Shown in pieces: positions 48,131 through 60,832 of a stretch of DNA of 64,000 bases. The first letter of the stretch is position 1. Each line of letters opens with the position of its first letter. A program made the translations under genes and the position numbers. Source of the stretch: Sipunculus nudus (taxonomy: Eukaryota; Annelida; Sipuncula; Golfingiida; Sipunculidae); NCBI GenBank assembly GCA_026874595.1, contig CM049310.1:30505558-30569557 (forward strand), read 5' to 3'. The notes under the pieces are model-generated. The model was given only the letters and a program-made list of their open reading frames with translations, was not told the origin of the DNA and did not search any database.

Positions 48131-51100
48131 CTACAATATACCATGTTACAAATAATGAATTTAATGACTACTCTGGTGAAACAGGTGAGAAACTTTTCAT
48201 CTCTTCCAAACCAAAATGTACCTTCTGCACCAAAACAAAGATGCAAACCGGCAGCTCATGAACAGCTGTTTAAATTTTTTTTAAATTGTTTAATTTATTT
48301 TCACAAAAGCCTCGACTGTATAATTATATGATGTGTAAAGAGGCCTCGAAGTGTAATTATATGATGTATTAACAGTCCACGTTTACACAAGAGCCTCGAC
48401 TGTCCGAGCTGTAATTAAATGATGTATCAACTGGCAACGTTCAAAGAGCCTCTACTGTCCGAGGTGTATTTATATGATGTATTAGCAGGCTACGTTTACA
48501 CAAGTGCCTCGACTGTCCGAGCTGTGTTTATATGATTTATCAACAGTCCACGTTTACACAAAAGCCTCGACTGTCCGAGGTGTAATTATATGATGTATTA
48601 ACAGGTTACGTTTACACAAGAGCCTCGACTGTCCGAGGTATAATTATATGATGTTTTAACAGGCTACGTTTACACAAGAGCCTCCACTGTCCGAGCTGTA
48701 ATAATATGATGTATTAGTATGAGAGGATTTTCCACATGGTGTTATTTGATGCTCATTTATCCAGATTATTCAATTATTCGGATATATTGTCTCTTTTAAC
48801 TGATCGTGTAATGGGGGCGGCACTGTATTACAGACTGTTACAATATACCTGGGCAGGCCTGGGAGCCATAATTCTCCCCGTCCAAACAGGTGAAGAAGAC
48901 GGTGCAGTTAAAGTTCATGTCAGGGTACTTGCCGTCCGCCAAGTTCTGACAACTGTGTTCGTCTCCGCATGGGGGCGGGGCAATCTCTGTCCTGCAGTGA
49001 TACATTTACAATAAACAGAGAAAGCAGAGGATCACATTCAAAATACAAAACATAATCGTGTATGCCTTACCCACGCAAAATACCTAATCACCACGTACCA
49101 CGTACCTAATCACCACGTAAATCATCTAAATGTATATACATGTTAATCACGCACACATAATTGTATATATGTGTGTGTAGGTGTGTGTGCGTTTGTAAAT
49201 CTTCTACCGGCGTACGAAAATATCTTATGTGGCGTACTTTTTGCCGCGATGAATGTGTGTTTGTGTATTGGTGCGACACCCTAACAATCTGTGACTGAAT
49301 TGTAATTTTTGCAAATAACGGCCTCTTCGTATCGAACGGAGTTTTAAACTCAGCTGACTTTCAGCCTTGCTGGCTAAAGCGATCACTCTTTGTCCGTGAT
49401 GCCGTCTATCTTTCCGTCTGTCCGTTAATCAGGCACACATCGTAATCGCTGAACCTAGAATCTTCTATCTTGACATCTAGGGAGGTCCATGAAAATTCTC
49501 CAAAGAAACCTTTAATAAGGTTTATGTTACCCATATCCTCCGAGCTCAGATGTTCCTCAAAGAATAATTGAAAATTTAATACAAAAGCTCCAGTATTTGA
49601 ACAACTAATTCATTGGTCACCAAGATTCTTTGCATGCATATTGATCAAGGAGTGTTTCCTTTAGACTGGTGGCGCCACCTGGATTTTTATTTTGAATTTT
49701 TACGCATTTCTTTCTCTATTTTCGAGACCTTCAAAGATGCGGTCGTCCGTTTACAGGGCACAAAGCGTAACCACTAGACCTGGAATCTTCTAACTTGACA
49801 TCCAGGGAGGTTCATGAAAAATCTCTTTGAAAACCTGAAATAAGGTCTCTGTTACTCATTACTGCAAAATGTAGCATTCAGATGATAAAATTCCTTTTGT
49901 CAATGTCTTCCTAGTCAGGTGAGCGTCATGACTTCTGGGTCACTTGTTAAAATGAATGACGGCCACATGATCCTTGTCTGGTAGGTTGGGGCAGAAGCAC
50001 ACGACAATGTTGTGAACCAACTCGCGAACAACGTTTCGTGAAAGCTTAGTTTGATGAATTTCTCGAAGTGAATTTGTTTTCATGGCGGCATTTAGAGAGA
50101 ATTTGTATTTTAGCTATCACTCTTTGTCCGTCGTCCGTCCGGTCGTCCGGTCGTCTGTCTGTTAACAGGGCACAAATCGTAACCGCTAGACCTGGGATCT
50201 TCTAACTTGAAACCCAGAGAGGTCCATAAAAGATCTCCTTGGAAACCTGAATTAAGGTTTCTGTTACCCAAAACCTCTGACATATGGGGCTTCGAAGTAC
50301 CTCTCCGAATATTGGAAAATTTGATACAAAAGCTCAAGTATCTGAACAACTAATTGCATTGATCACCATGATTCTTTGTATGGATATTGATCATAGAGTG
50401 TTCCATAAGTTTCTGCAGACTGGTGGCGCGACCTTTATTTTTTTCTCTCTCTTTTTGAGACCTTTAAAGATGCGGTCGTCCGTTAACAGGGCACTAATCG
50501 TAACCGTTGGTCCTAGAATCTTCTAACTTGACATCCAGGGAGGTCCGTGAAAAAAATCTTGGAAACCTTAGGTCTCTATTTATTTATTTATTTCAATATA
50601 TTTATACAGGGTAGCCTGTTCAGTAATATAGTCTGTTCTTCCACAGGGCCCTGTAACCTTAAAACATGATATAAATACCTGGTAAAGAGATTATAAAATA
50701 TACAGTATGCATATGTAACACAATATATGAATCATCAAAGATACATGTACATAAATATTATATACACGAAAAATAAGTCAGTCATGATATGCTACGATAC
50801 ATTAAACGCTACAATAGGTAAAATTCACTTTATACGTGAACAACGTAGTCGTATATAAAATTTCGTAATACATTCAATGGGTAATGTATGTAAGAAAACG
50901 AGTAAAATGCACAATAATCATAAAAACTAGTATAGACGCGGTTATAAAAGAATCCAAATAATAAAGACGGGTATTGACGATGCATATTAGTAAATAACAT
51001 TGTCTTTAGGTTGTAATACTAAGACTTTAAAAGAAACGCTTTTGTCTTATGTTTAAAAGTATTTAAAGATTTTATAGATCTGATCTCGTATGGCAAGGTA

Positions 51101-54100
51101 TTCCATACCGAAGGGCCTCTGTATAAGAAGCTATTTTTGAAGAATTCATTTTTCGGTTTTGGCAATAACAGAAGGCCATTTTCAGCGGATCTGGTAGAAT
51201 GATCATGCGTATCACTGACCCATTTGAACTGTTTTGGATTATGGATATTCATTTGATTGACATATTAAGGCATCAGGATACATATGAAATATTCACAGCG
51301 TTTAGAGACTGTTAGCCATTGTAGCTGTTGTATCAGAGTGGCACTTGGGATTTCATAATCATAGCAGCTGGTAACAATACGTGCTGCACGATTTTGAATT
51401 TTTTGCAGTTTTCTGTGGCAAATTGAGGATTTCGTTTTGCCCCATACACTTATGGCATAGTCGATATGTGGCTGGATCATGGTATTATAGACTTTTATTA
51501 ATGTATTTATGGATAGTACTTTACTAAGGCGGTGTAACAGTGCTAAGTTTGGTGACAACTTTTTACATAGGGTAGTTTCATGTGAGAACCATGATAAATT
51601 AGAATCAATAGTTACACCTAATAGTTTGGTTTCCGTTGATTCTTGGAAATATACGTCATTAGCAGTGATACAAAGGTCATGGTTATTTACACGATTTTTT
51701 GTACCCAGTAACATGACAGTAGATTTGTTAATATTTATGGTTAACTTGTTAGCATCGAACCAGCTGCAAGCAGCATTTACTGCTTGTTGTAAGGTTTGCT
51801 GCACCACAGATACGGGAGAACCATGACAATAGATGGTGGTATCGTCAGCATAAGCGATTCATTTTGCAGGTCTTAGGCGATGGAAAAGGTCATTGATTTA
51901 TAAAAGAAAGAGAACAGGACCCAAAACAGTACCTTGGGGCACTCCTATATTAACTGTTTGTACCCTGGAAGTTTTGCCATTACAATGTACTATTTGTTGA
52001 CGATCTTTTAAATAAGCCCTAAACCAGGTTCTGGTCTTCATAGTAAAGCCTAGCAGGCCTAGCTTATAGATGAGTATAGGATGATTTATTGTGTCAAAAC
52101 CTTTGGTTAGATCGAGATAGCAAGCAGCGGTGATATCTCCTCTGTCCATATGTGAATAAATGTCACCAATAAAGGTATGAAGGGCACTGGAAGTTGATTT
52201 GTTGGGTAAATATGCATGCTGATCATACGAGATTAGGTCATAATTTATGACGAATTTCTTTATTTGATCTTTAACTATTTTCTCAAGAAGTTTAGCAACA
52301 TGAGGGATTATTGAAATAGGGCGATAATTTGTCATTTCACTGCATTTTCCTTTTCCTTTATAAATAGGTGTAATCTTGGCTTTTTTTCCAATCAGATGGT
52401 AGTTGTCCGGATAAAAGGGATATATTAAACAGGTATGCGAGACTAGGTGCAATCAGATCAGACGCTGCACGAATAAGGCGCGTATCCATATTAATTAAGT
52501 CTAATTAAGAACTATTTTTCAATTTAATAATTTCATTAAAAACTTCAGTTGCGTAGATTTCCCTGAAAGAAAAGCGATCATTTGTAAGAGAAGTAGGCGT
52601 ATCACCTAGATATTCAGATGAATCTGGAAATCGTTTTGCTAAAGATTCGCCTATTTGGCTAAAATACTGATTAAATTTATTTGGTGTAATTTCGTATGTA
52701 GACGGTCGATTGTTCAATTTGTTTGGTAAAATAAATTTCAGTGCTTTCCACATTTGACTTGTATTACCCTTATTCATATCGATAGTTTTGTGAATATAAT
52801 TTCTTTTCGCATACCTTATTTTTGTGCTAATGAAATTTCGTAATGCCCTGTATTTATATAGAAGAGGTTGGGATTTATTTTTATATGCAAGTTAATGCGT
52901 TTTATTTCTATGTCTTATAAGTTTTAAGATATCACTTGTCATCCATGGACGCTTTTTATTTGAGATCTTTATTAGTCTTATAGGTGCATGTTTTTGACAA
53001 ATTCTAAGAAAGTCTTCTTTCCATATATTCCATAATGTATCCAAATCATTAATGCTTAACGTTCTTACAGAGTTGAGTGCTGGTGATAAAAACAAATCTC
53101 GACGAAAGGACAGCATGTCAAACTTCCTGTAATATCTCTTTTTTATAGTATTACCCGGTTGTGGATTGGTTTTGAAAGTGAGAACGGTGAACGGCATATA
53201 GTGATCACTTATTGTTACAGGTACGACTCCAGTGGTCGAGTGGTATTCTGGAACATTAGTGAAAATCAGGTCAATGATACTAGAAGATGTTGGGGTTACC
53301 CTTGTTGGTTCTTGTACTAACTGATGTAATTGGAAGAGGTCATACAATTGCTCAGTTACAACGTTAGATTTTGATGAATTATTCGATATATCAAGGTTGA
53401 AATCACCAGAAATTAATAGTGGAAAATCGTAAGATAATGAAATATTTATACAGGATATCAGGTTGTCAATAAATTTTGAAGAAGCTGAAGGTGAACGATA
53501 AACAGATGAAGTAGTGACGTTTCTATTGTAAAATTTAACCTTGGCAAAAATAGCTTCTATATTTTCTGCAACGTTGTCCAAGAGGACGGAAAATAAAGAG
53601 TTGCAAACATAGAGCGCTACTCCTCCACCATGTTTATTGCGATCATGACGAAAGAGTGCATACCCTGGGATGTTTATACTATTATCACTAATTGAGCTAT
53701 CTAACAATGTCTCATTTAAGGATATAATATGTATTTCAGAGTTTAGGAATAAATCCAAAATTTCATCAAAATTGTTAATTAAGCTTCTTACGTTTAGATG
53801 AACTAATTTGATCCCTTTTATTTTCTTCATATCTTGCCGATATTCTCTGAGCTATGGGGCTTATAAGCACCCCCGAGCATTATTGAAAATTTGATACCAA
53901 AGCAGGGCACAAATCACAAACATTGGACCTAGAATCTTCTACGTACAATCCAGAGAGGTCTATAAAAGTCTCTTTGGAAACGTAACATTTGGTCTCTGTT
54001 ACCTATATTCTCTGAGCTATGGGGCTTATAAGCATCCCCCCCCCCCCCCCAGAATCATTGAAAATTTGACACTGAAGTAGGGCACAAATCATAATCATTG

Positions 54101-57100
54101 GACCCAGAATCTTCTTTCTTGATATCCTGAGAGTTCCTCGAACGTTCTCCCCAGAAACCTGAAATTGGGTCACCGTGACCTATATTCTCGGTGTTTTGGG
54201 GTATGTTTATACCCCCCCAAAAATACACACAAATTGCCATTTTCCTCAGGAAAGGCTGGTTGTCATCAAGTTTTGTGTGCTTATGGGTCTTGATGAACTT
54301 AGGCAAATATGCATGAATGATGATGCAAACTACATAATCTTAATTAGTTACCGGTGCAAGAACATGTTGTCAACATGTCAGTCGGCTGAGCGTCATTACC
54401 CATGGTTCACTTTTTTAGTTCAGCAATGGTCGGCAGTTGCTACCTGTAGCTTTCCAGATAAACAGAGGTCGCACTTTTTCGTCCCACGGAGCTTTACAGT
54501 CTTTTGCCTTTCACAGGAAATTTGTGAATTTATATGCATGGCTCCAGTGTCCAGATGTATTTGGACAGCTTGGTGTGATATTTGCGAAGCTATAGGAAAG
54601 ACTGCATGTGGTTGTCGTATATCATCCAAAAGCGCATGAATGGGAACACATCATGTGGCCTAAAAGTTCTACAGTACCTGAACGGACAGTTAGTTCAAGT
54701 TTTAACTAGCATAAGTACATTTATATTAAGACATGATTAGGTAAGGTATATAAACAAAGCTTCAATTGTACACAGCTGCCTACCAACCATAAACTGCTCG
54801 GTTATGTTATTGTACAGCTACCTACCGACTCCACTGCTCGTTGATGTAATTGTACAGCTACCTACCGACTCCACTGCTCGGTGATGTAATTGTACAGCTA
54901 CCTACCGACTCCACTGCTCGGTGATGTAATTGTACAGCTACCTACCGACTCCACTGCTCGGTGATGTATTTGTACAGCTACCTACCGACTCCAATGCTCG
55001 GTGATGTAATTGTACAGCTACCTACCGTCTCCACTGCTCGGTGATGTAATTGTACAGCTACCTACCGACTACACTGCTCGGTGATGTAATTGTACAGCTA
55101 CCTACCGACTCCACTGCTCGGTGATGTAAATGTACAGCTATCTACCGACTACACTGCTCGGTGATGTAATTGTACAGCTACCTACCGACTACACTGCTCG
55201 GTGATGTAATTGTACAGCTACCTACCGACTCCACTGCTCGATGATGTAATTGTACAGCTACCTACCGACTCCACTGCTCGGTGATGTAATTGTACAGCTA
55301 CCTACCGTCTACACTGCTCGGTGATGTAATTGTACAGCTACCTACCGTCTCCACTGCTCGGTGATGTAATTGTACAGCTATCTACCGACTACACTGCTCG
55401 GTGATGTAATTGTACAGCTACCTACCGACTACACTGCTCGGTGATGTAATTGTACAGCTACCTACCGACTCCACTGCTCGGTGATGTAATTGTACAGCTA
55501 CCTACCGTCTCCACTGCTCGGTGATGTAATTGTACAGCTACCTACCGACTACACTGCTCGGTGATGTAATTGTACAGCTACCTACCGACTACACTGCTCG
55601 GTGATGTAATTGTACACGTATTCAGGGTATTCACAATTGATGACTTGTCCCTCCTCTCTTATACACAAAGTATAACTCCGACATCCCGCGCCGTAAACCC
55701 CGTCCGGTTTACCTGTGCAATCCACCTGAGCCAGTGCTGGGAAAGAAGAAAGAGAAAGTTATTGTAGACAATAAATAGGTAATTACAGCTACAGTAAACG
55801 GTATTTAGGAAATTTCCGCTACTGTACAAGGTATACAGGTAATTACCATTATAGTAATCGGTAAATAGAATATCAGAAAAAGCTGTCAAAAGCTCTCAGC
55901 CTAAAGAACAGTGTTTATGGGTGGTAACAGTAACACATATGTAAATATAATTCCAAAGTTAATTCCAATGTTCTATAATAAGTGCTTGATGTCATGGGCT
56001 GATATGGTAAACTGTACACCTGAGTACACAGCCGAAGTTTTATCTCAGCCAACATGGAATAATAATTTTTTGGAAATTGGTAACAAATCTATATTTTATA
56101 ACAAACTCTCTTCTGAGGCATAAATTTTGTACGAGATCTGATGAACAGTGGTGGATCATTTAAAAAGGATAATGATTTTGGTGTTACCTTAACATCTTTA
56201 CAGACATTCCAACTGCATTCAGAATCAGTACCTTAAATTTTAGCCACGGCACGGTTTTTCCCTGTAAGTACTATAGATTTAATTTTTACAGCATGTATAC
56301 ATAAATAGGTCAAGGTCACCCATCTTCGAATTTGACTGAGATTTTGTTGATATGCATCAGCACTGAAGGAAAGAAGTTCCTGTGTTGAAAACTTTTTGAG
56401 ATATCCTGCTCACAAGGCCAACATTGAACAATGCCTACAGGCCTAATGCGAACCTGTGCAATGGGATATACATCAGGTATAATGCTTCCATGCTGAACCG
56501 TCACTTTTCAAGTACATGTGTGACATGTATATGTATAATGCAAGCACTGAATATTTTTAACCAGAGTGCATGCACCAATGACACAAACATCACTGCTGAA
56601 ATCCTGACATAGGTGCACAGAACACAAAAATGAATGTAAGTGGTGCCACCACTTATGAGAAAACCATTAAAGATGTATAGACATAAACAACTTCCGGCTT
56701 CAAACCACTGTTCATCTATGTATACAGATGCATGGAACAACTAGATACAGGTAATGGAAAGCTACTATTATCCGCCAAATTCAGAGCAGTACAGGTTAAG
56801 TGAGGCATGGAATGAGTGGTACGGGGGAAATAGAATGAGATGGATGTTGCACCACCTGAGGCCAATTATTAATTCAGCCAAACCCCAAAAATTGGATCAT
56901 CGGTACCATTTTGGTAACAAATTTTCACCATGTATGCTTGATAGGTATACATGTGTAGGTAATAAAAATGCCTGATAGCAATATGAAAATGGTAGCTTTC
57001 AGTGATTAAATGGATGTTTTATGTCGGATGACGTATATATATATTTTTTTCATTTCAAGGACATCGACTTCAGAGTGGTTATAAGGCCCATACTACTTAA

Positions 57101-60100
57101 TTTGCAAAACGTATCCAGTCAAATTTGGTCTCAAATGATAGCTAAAACCATACGCTTTAGTATGATATGCCATTCATGACTCCTGGGTATATACTGCTTA
57201 AGTTATACATTCTTATAGTTACACCCACCCCTAGGAAAAACGACAAAGGAGTGGTTATATAAATTTACAGCATAAAACTTTATATGCAAGACTTGTATTC
57301 AGCAAAATAATCTTTTCAATGATGTATCATTTATGATCAGTAGTTGTATGCACCTACAGTTATACTTTCTTATACCCTCACACGGGCAGATCCAGGATTT
57401 AAGAAAGGAGGGGTCCTCGACAGGACTATTGTAAAACCTTTAAAAAAAAGGTCCCAAGGACCGGAAAATAGAGGGAGGGGGGGGGGGGGGGTTCAAGGAC
57501 ACAAATCCTAGTCTGGAAAAGGGGGCTCCGGACCTCCTAGAGCCCCCCCCCCCCCCCGTCCCGTTCCTGCCATACCTTTAAGAAAAATACTCCATATATA
57601 GAATACGTCAACAGATATAACGTTATGTCGGTAACCGAATACAGCAGGAACTGCCGCAGCTGTCATATCAAGGCACATCTAGTTATCGCTCAACCTTGGA
57701 TGTTCAGACGTTGTGTATACAGGTTCTCATTAGTAGATACGAATTGGATCACTGATCAATATAGATTTAGCTGAGCATTATGACCAGTGGGGCACTTAAT
57801 TAAGTTTAACACTTAAAATCAACAGAAGAGGTAACAGATTATAATGTATTTATTAATAAGCAATATCAGTTTATAAGTTCATAATCATATAAAGATGCAA
57901 TTGCTTACTGACAGAAAAACATCAGATCGGATGAGTTCTATTTTGCATGGTTGGAAAGATATTTTGGATTATCACCGGGGCTTTTATTAGTCTATTATAT
58001 CTTATAGTAATTTCAAGCCTGGTTACCTTGCCAAATGAATTCATAAGAAAGTCAGCACTTGCAAGGAATTAAAATCACCAGAAAAAAGACAAATCAGTAA
58101 TTTTCATGTTTATTATCATGTGTGTTTCTAGTTTAAATAAAAGAAAATAATATTAAAAAAAAAACATTTAGAATACGTATCTCCATTTTGTGATCCAACA
58201 GTTACAATAATGTCCTAGTAAGCGAGAGATATTCTCTTAAGGGCAAAACCATAAACTCCATTGATATTATAATTGTTCGGTCAGTACGACAGTCAGTGAT
58301 TGACATGATCTCCCTTAAACCTGGAGAATGACAAGGCCACAAGTAGTTTTGACCGTTTAGTGAAAAATTGCATTTTAAAGATAAAAAAAGGATCTTTATG
58401 GCACTCTATGATGCAAGTACATAGCCCAAAGCGTACAATGTATGTCTTCAAATCCGGTAAAAATAAAAGTTAGTTGACACTGGACTACTAGGGTTTTGTT
58501 TGCGACATAATCCCTGAACCCCTGAGTCAAGGCAGGTTAGAATTAAATTAGCTTTGTTCAAAAACTGATTTTATTAATTTGGGCTTATCACAAGCATTTA
58601 CTAGACTTTGTATTAACATAAAACCGGAACAGGATAAGTCATAGCACTTATTGGCCATATAGCAAACTTGTACGTATTCATGTTAAACTCTGTTTTCGTT
58701 ACAGAAAGTGGTATTTATTTAAAAATCTCTCATCTGTAAGGAATGTTAACAGTATAAACAGAGGCACCTCAGAATGAATAATTGACAGCTCTGCTTCACA
58801 GTTAGTCCTGACACAAAGGCAAACTGCAATATCTATCATTTATTTATGGTGCAACCCAAGCAAAATTAGGTACATTGACTGCTCTTGCCTTAATTTTATA
58901 TATTAAGTTTGTTGGAAATACTTGAATGGAAATATTCAGCGGACAACAAAGCCCTCTCTCAGACGAAGGCGAATTTGGCCAGAAGTGCAGATACAGCGGC
59001 CTATATCGCAAGGGAATCAGGCACCATTATAACAAAAGCTTACAAATAAAAATAAACTGCTCAAAATGACTTGTCGCCCTTTTCTTTTTTTAACCGGAGA
59101 CATGCATAAATATATATGTAAACAACTAGCCGAGTATCCGTGCCTGCATACATGTAATGTGTGACATTTGGCTTGTGACATCTGAGTTTTAGTCTATATA
59201 TCGGCCCCTGATAGCCGTCTAGTGAAATATTTGGGAGAATTAATCAATCAGGGTTTGGTAAGTGCGTGGGTATGCGACACAGAAGTACTCAAAAACATCA
59301 ACCAGGCATTAATTGTTTCTGCGGACAGTTGGTTGCAATGGGACATGTATCGGCTAACTTAATAACGGAATATCACCTTTCTGTGACCAAGCCCAAATCC
59401 ACAAATTGTAGTTGGGTGCCGGACATTTTTTTTCAGCTAAAAGACTTCAGACTTCATTAATCACTTCATAAAAATCCAAGGTGGTCACGGTTGATCTAAT
59501 CAGAATTACACCTTGCATTTTTAAAAGAAATTAGCTAAAATTATACAAATTGCTATGATACAGAGGAAAAATATTCATATCTTTGGAATTTGTAAAGCTA
59601 TATACATGAATAATACACCAGATGAAAGCTATAACTGTCTTCTATTAACTGACATCAAATTTGTTTTAAAATAGGCATTATATAAGGTGTTATAACTAAA
59701 TAATATAAATATAACAGTATTTACCGCAAAATTGCAATTTCGGTGCAAGTACATTTCAAAACAGACTGATATTTTTACAGAAAGCTACCACTTTCATACT
59801 GCTATCAGGCATTTTTATTATCTACACACATACACCTTTAAAAAAAAACGTTGATAGCAATTGTCACCTGTTTGGTACCAATGAACGCTCTGGCTGATGT
59901 ACTAAATACTCCAAATCACTCCAGACGGAATGGTAAGTGGTGCCACCTGTCTGGTTTACGAAAAAAAAATCCAAGATGGATGAACATGCCAAATATCAGA
60001 CCAATACCTTGATCCACTCCTTAGGCCATATGGTTTCAGAGAAAGAGTTTGTAGCCCTCAGTATGAAACAGGCACTGATGACCCCCGTACAAAAAAAGGC

Positions 60101-60832
60101 CGATGCAGGTTCCGCCACCAATACCTCAATTTCAGTCATGGACAACCCCCCACCCCCCCGGTTTCGCCGCCTATGTGTAGCCAAATAACTATTTTTCATA
60201 GATCTGTATTAGTACATGTATAGACAAGAGAGTGAATATTTGTGCCACTAATAAACACATCGGTATCAGCAGCAAACAAGACAGAGAATAAAACGGTTTG
60301 ATTAACTTGATTACACAGTTTGATTAACCGTAGCACTGGCGGCGAAGCTAAATATTCATGAGGGCCCAATAGTAGACCTACATACACACATATATATGTG
60401 TGTGTGTACGCACTTATGGGGTTGATATGGGAGGGGGGAAGTCTTTTTCAGTCCTGTACAGGAGAATATACAAACTATACGTTGAGGAATACTGCTACTC
60501 CTTCTGTTTATCCATCATATTATTGGGAGGGATTAACCCCCCCCCCCCCCCCGGTCCTACTGGATTCGCCGCCTATGTGTACCCAAATTAATACTTTTCT
60601 GAGATCTGTATTTGTACATGTATCGACAACAGAGTGAATATTTGTGCCACCAATAAATACATTGATATCATCAACAAACAAGACAGAGAATAAAATAGAT
60701 GAGACATCAGGTAAGTCATTTGCATATATCAGAAAAAGGAGAGGTTATAGAAAGCTTAAGGTAAAGAAAAAAAAGAGATATGTTAGACTTACCTGGGGTG
60801 GCTAGTAATATAATCAATGCCCACGAGACCAT
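48048..60832 (-). CDS. Secreted two-domain chitin-binding (Peritrophin-A / CBM14) protein, 4 exons, 138 residues
   Basis: Exons 60832-60793, 55736-55586, 48991-48849 and 48130-48048 join in phase (40+151+143+83 nt). Product: signal peptide MVSWALIILLATPALAQ; CBM14 domain 1 (from VDCTGKPDGVYGAGC to YNYITEQC); CBM14 domain 2 (from CQNLADGKYPD through CTVFFTCLDG to CPDGTVFNIVSEVC). The C-x(n)-C-DG-x-Y-x-C-x(n)-C spacing is that of Peritrophin-A domains, which bind chitin outside the cell. Possible settings are shell matrix, gut lining or haemocyte secretion; I cannot choose between them. Intron 2 (6.6 kb) holds a junction-derived minisatellite, a Helentron-like repeat and a LINE. AATAAA lies 59 bp past the stop. 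Confidence 0.88.
48303..48725 (-). repeat. 58-bp minisatellite in intron 3 of the chitin-binding gene
   Basis: About seven units containing CGTTTACACAAGAGCCTCGA, CTGTCCGAGCTGTAATTATA and TGATGTATTAACAG, between exons 3 and 4. Confidence 0.92.
48849..48991 (-). CDS. Chitin-binding gene exon 3 (CBM14 domain 2)
   Basis: Acceptor ACTGCAG|GAC in phase 2, donor CCAG|GTATAT in phase 1. Encodes EIAPPPCGDEHSCQNLADG, KYPDMNFNCTVFFTC and LDGENYGSQAC, with CBM14 cysteine spacing. Confidence 0.88.
49348..49950 (+). mobile_element. Helentron-like repeat, family A, in intron 2 of the chitin-binding gene
   Basis: Starts CTCAGCTGACTTTCAGCC and ends AGGTGAGCGTCATGACTTCT then GGGTCACTTGTT, with two internal units. 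Confidence 0.7.
50110..54418 (+). mobile_element. Family A Helentron-like repeat split by a LINE
   Basis: The left part (50110-50577) and right part (53831-54418) are parts of one element. The break falls in the recurring stretch between AGGTCTCT and ATTCTCTGAGCTATGG. The right end is GTCGGCTGAGCGTCATTACCC then ATGGTTCACTT. Confidence 0.7.
50578..53830 (-). mobile_element. Degraded APE-type non-LTR retrotransposon (LINE)
   Basis: On the minus strand: an endonuclease domain (53830-52892; HLNVRSL, ISLNETLL, GGGVALYV, ISGDFNLD, ISDH), then a reverse transcriptase (52452-51265; NYRPISIIP, GVPQGTVLGP, AYADDTTIY near 51841-51855) and a C-terminal segment (51252-51019; RGPSVWNTLPYEIR). It ends in an (AAAT)n tail at about 50578-50595. 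Stops and frameshifts lie near 51898, just before the YADD site and near 52430-52500, so it is inactive. No ORF1 is seen and the 5' end looks truncated. The clade is CR1/Jockey/RTE-X-like, not resolved. Confidence 0.92.
54780..55612 (-). repeat. 40-bp tandem array made of chitin-binding exon 2 end and donor
   Basis: About 21 units. Read on the minus strand, each is 30 nt of exon (GTACAATTACATCACCGAGC plus AGTGTAGTCG, encoding YNYITEQCSR) and 10 nt of intron (GTAGGTAGCT). The first unit is the functional exon end. Units vary at one base, giving TGT (Cys) or TGG (Trp) where the domain needs its last cysteine. Confidence 0.93.
55586..55736 (-). CDS. Chitin-binding gene exon 2 (CBM14 domain 1)
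   Basis: Acceptor TCTTTCCCAG|CAC, phase 1 start. Encodes VDCTGKPDGVYGAGC, CIREEGQVINCEYPEYV and YNYITEQCSR, then donor CG|GTAGGT, phase 2. The exon's last 30 nt plus 10 nt of intron form the unit of the tandem array that follows (55612 down to 54780). Confidence 0.87.
56423..56470 (-). mobile_element. Terminus of a family C repeat, inverted
   Basis: CAGGCCTAATGCGAACCTGT then GCAATGGG is the reverse complement of the family C 3' end. The rest of the element, probably toward higher coordinates, is not clearly delimited. Confidence 0.5.
56935..57010. repeat. Inverted repeat arm (partner at 59765-59840)
   Basis: AATAAAAATGCCTGATAGCA and ATGGTAGCTTTC here are matched in inverse by AAGCTACCACTTTCATACTG and CTATCAGGCATTTTTATT at 59765-59840, about 2.8 kb away. 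Confidence 0.7.
57011..59764. other. Intron 1 of the chitin-binding gene, no coding signal
   Basis: Includes poly-G and poly-C tracts (57477-57490, 57543-57558) and a family A-like tail at 57770-57800 (TTTAGCTGAGCATTATGACC). Otherwise nothing recognised. Confidence 0.55.
60146..60693 (+). repeat. Direct duplication of about 147 bp
   Basis: 60146-60293 and 60547-60693 share TCGCCGCCTATGTGTA, GAGTGAATATTTGTGCCAC and CAAACAAGACAGAGAATAAA. A C-rich tract precedes each copy. Confidence 0.85.
60793..60832 (-). CDS. Chitin-binding gene exon 1 (signal peptide)
   Basis: ATG at 60832 (context AACATGG), 13 codons MVSWALIILLATP plus one base, then GTAAGT. The split Ala codon continues in exon 2 as ALAQ, giving a normal signal-peptidase site. 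Confidence 0.85.

Noticed and set aside
54420-54639. Open frames on both strands with several cysteines
   Set aside because: No cysteine pattern of a known domain and no phase link to the chitin-binding exons.
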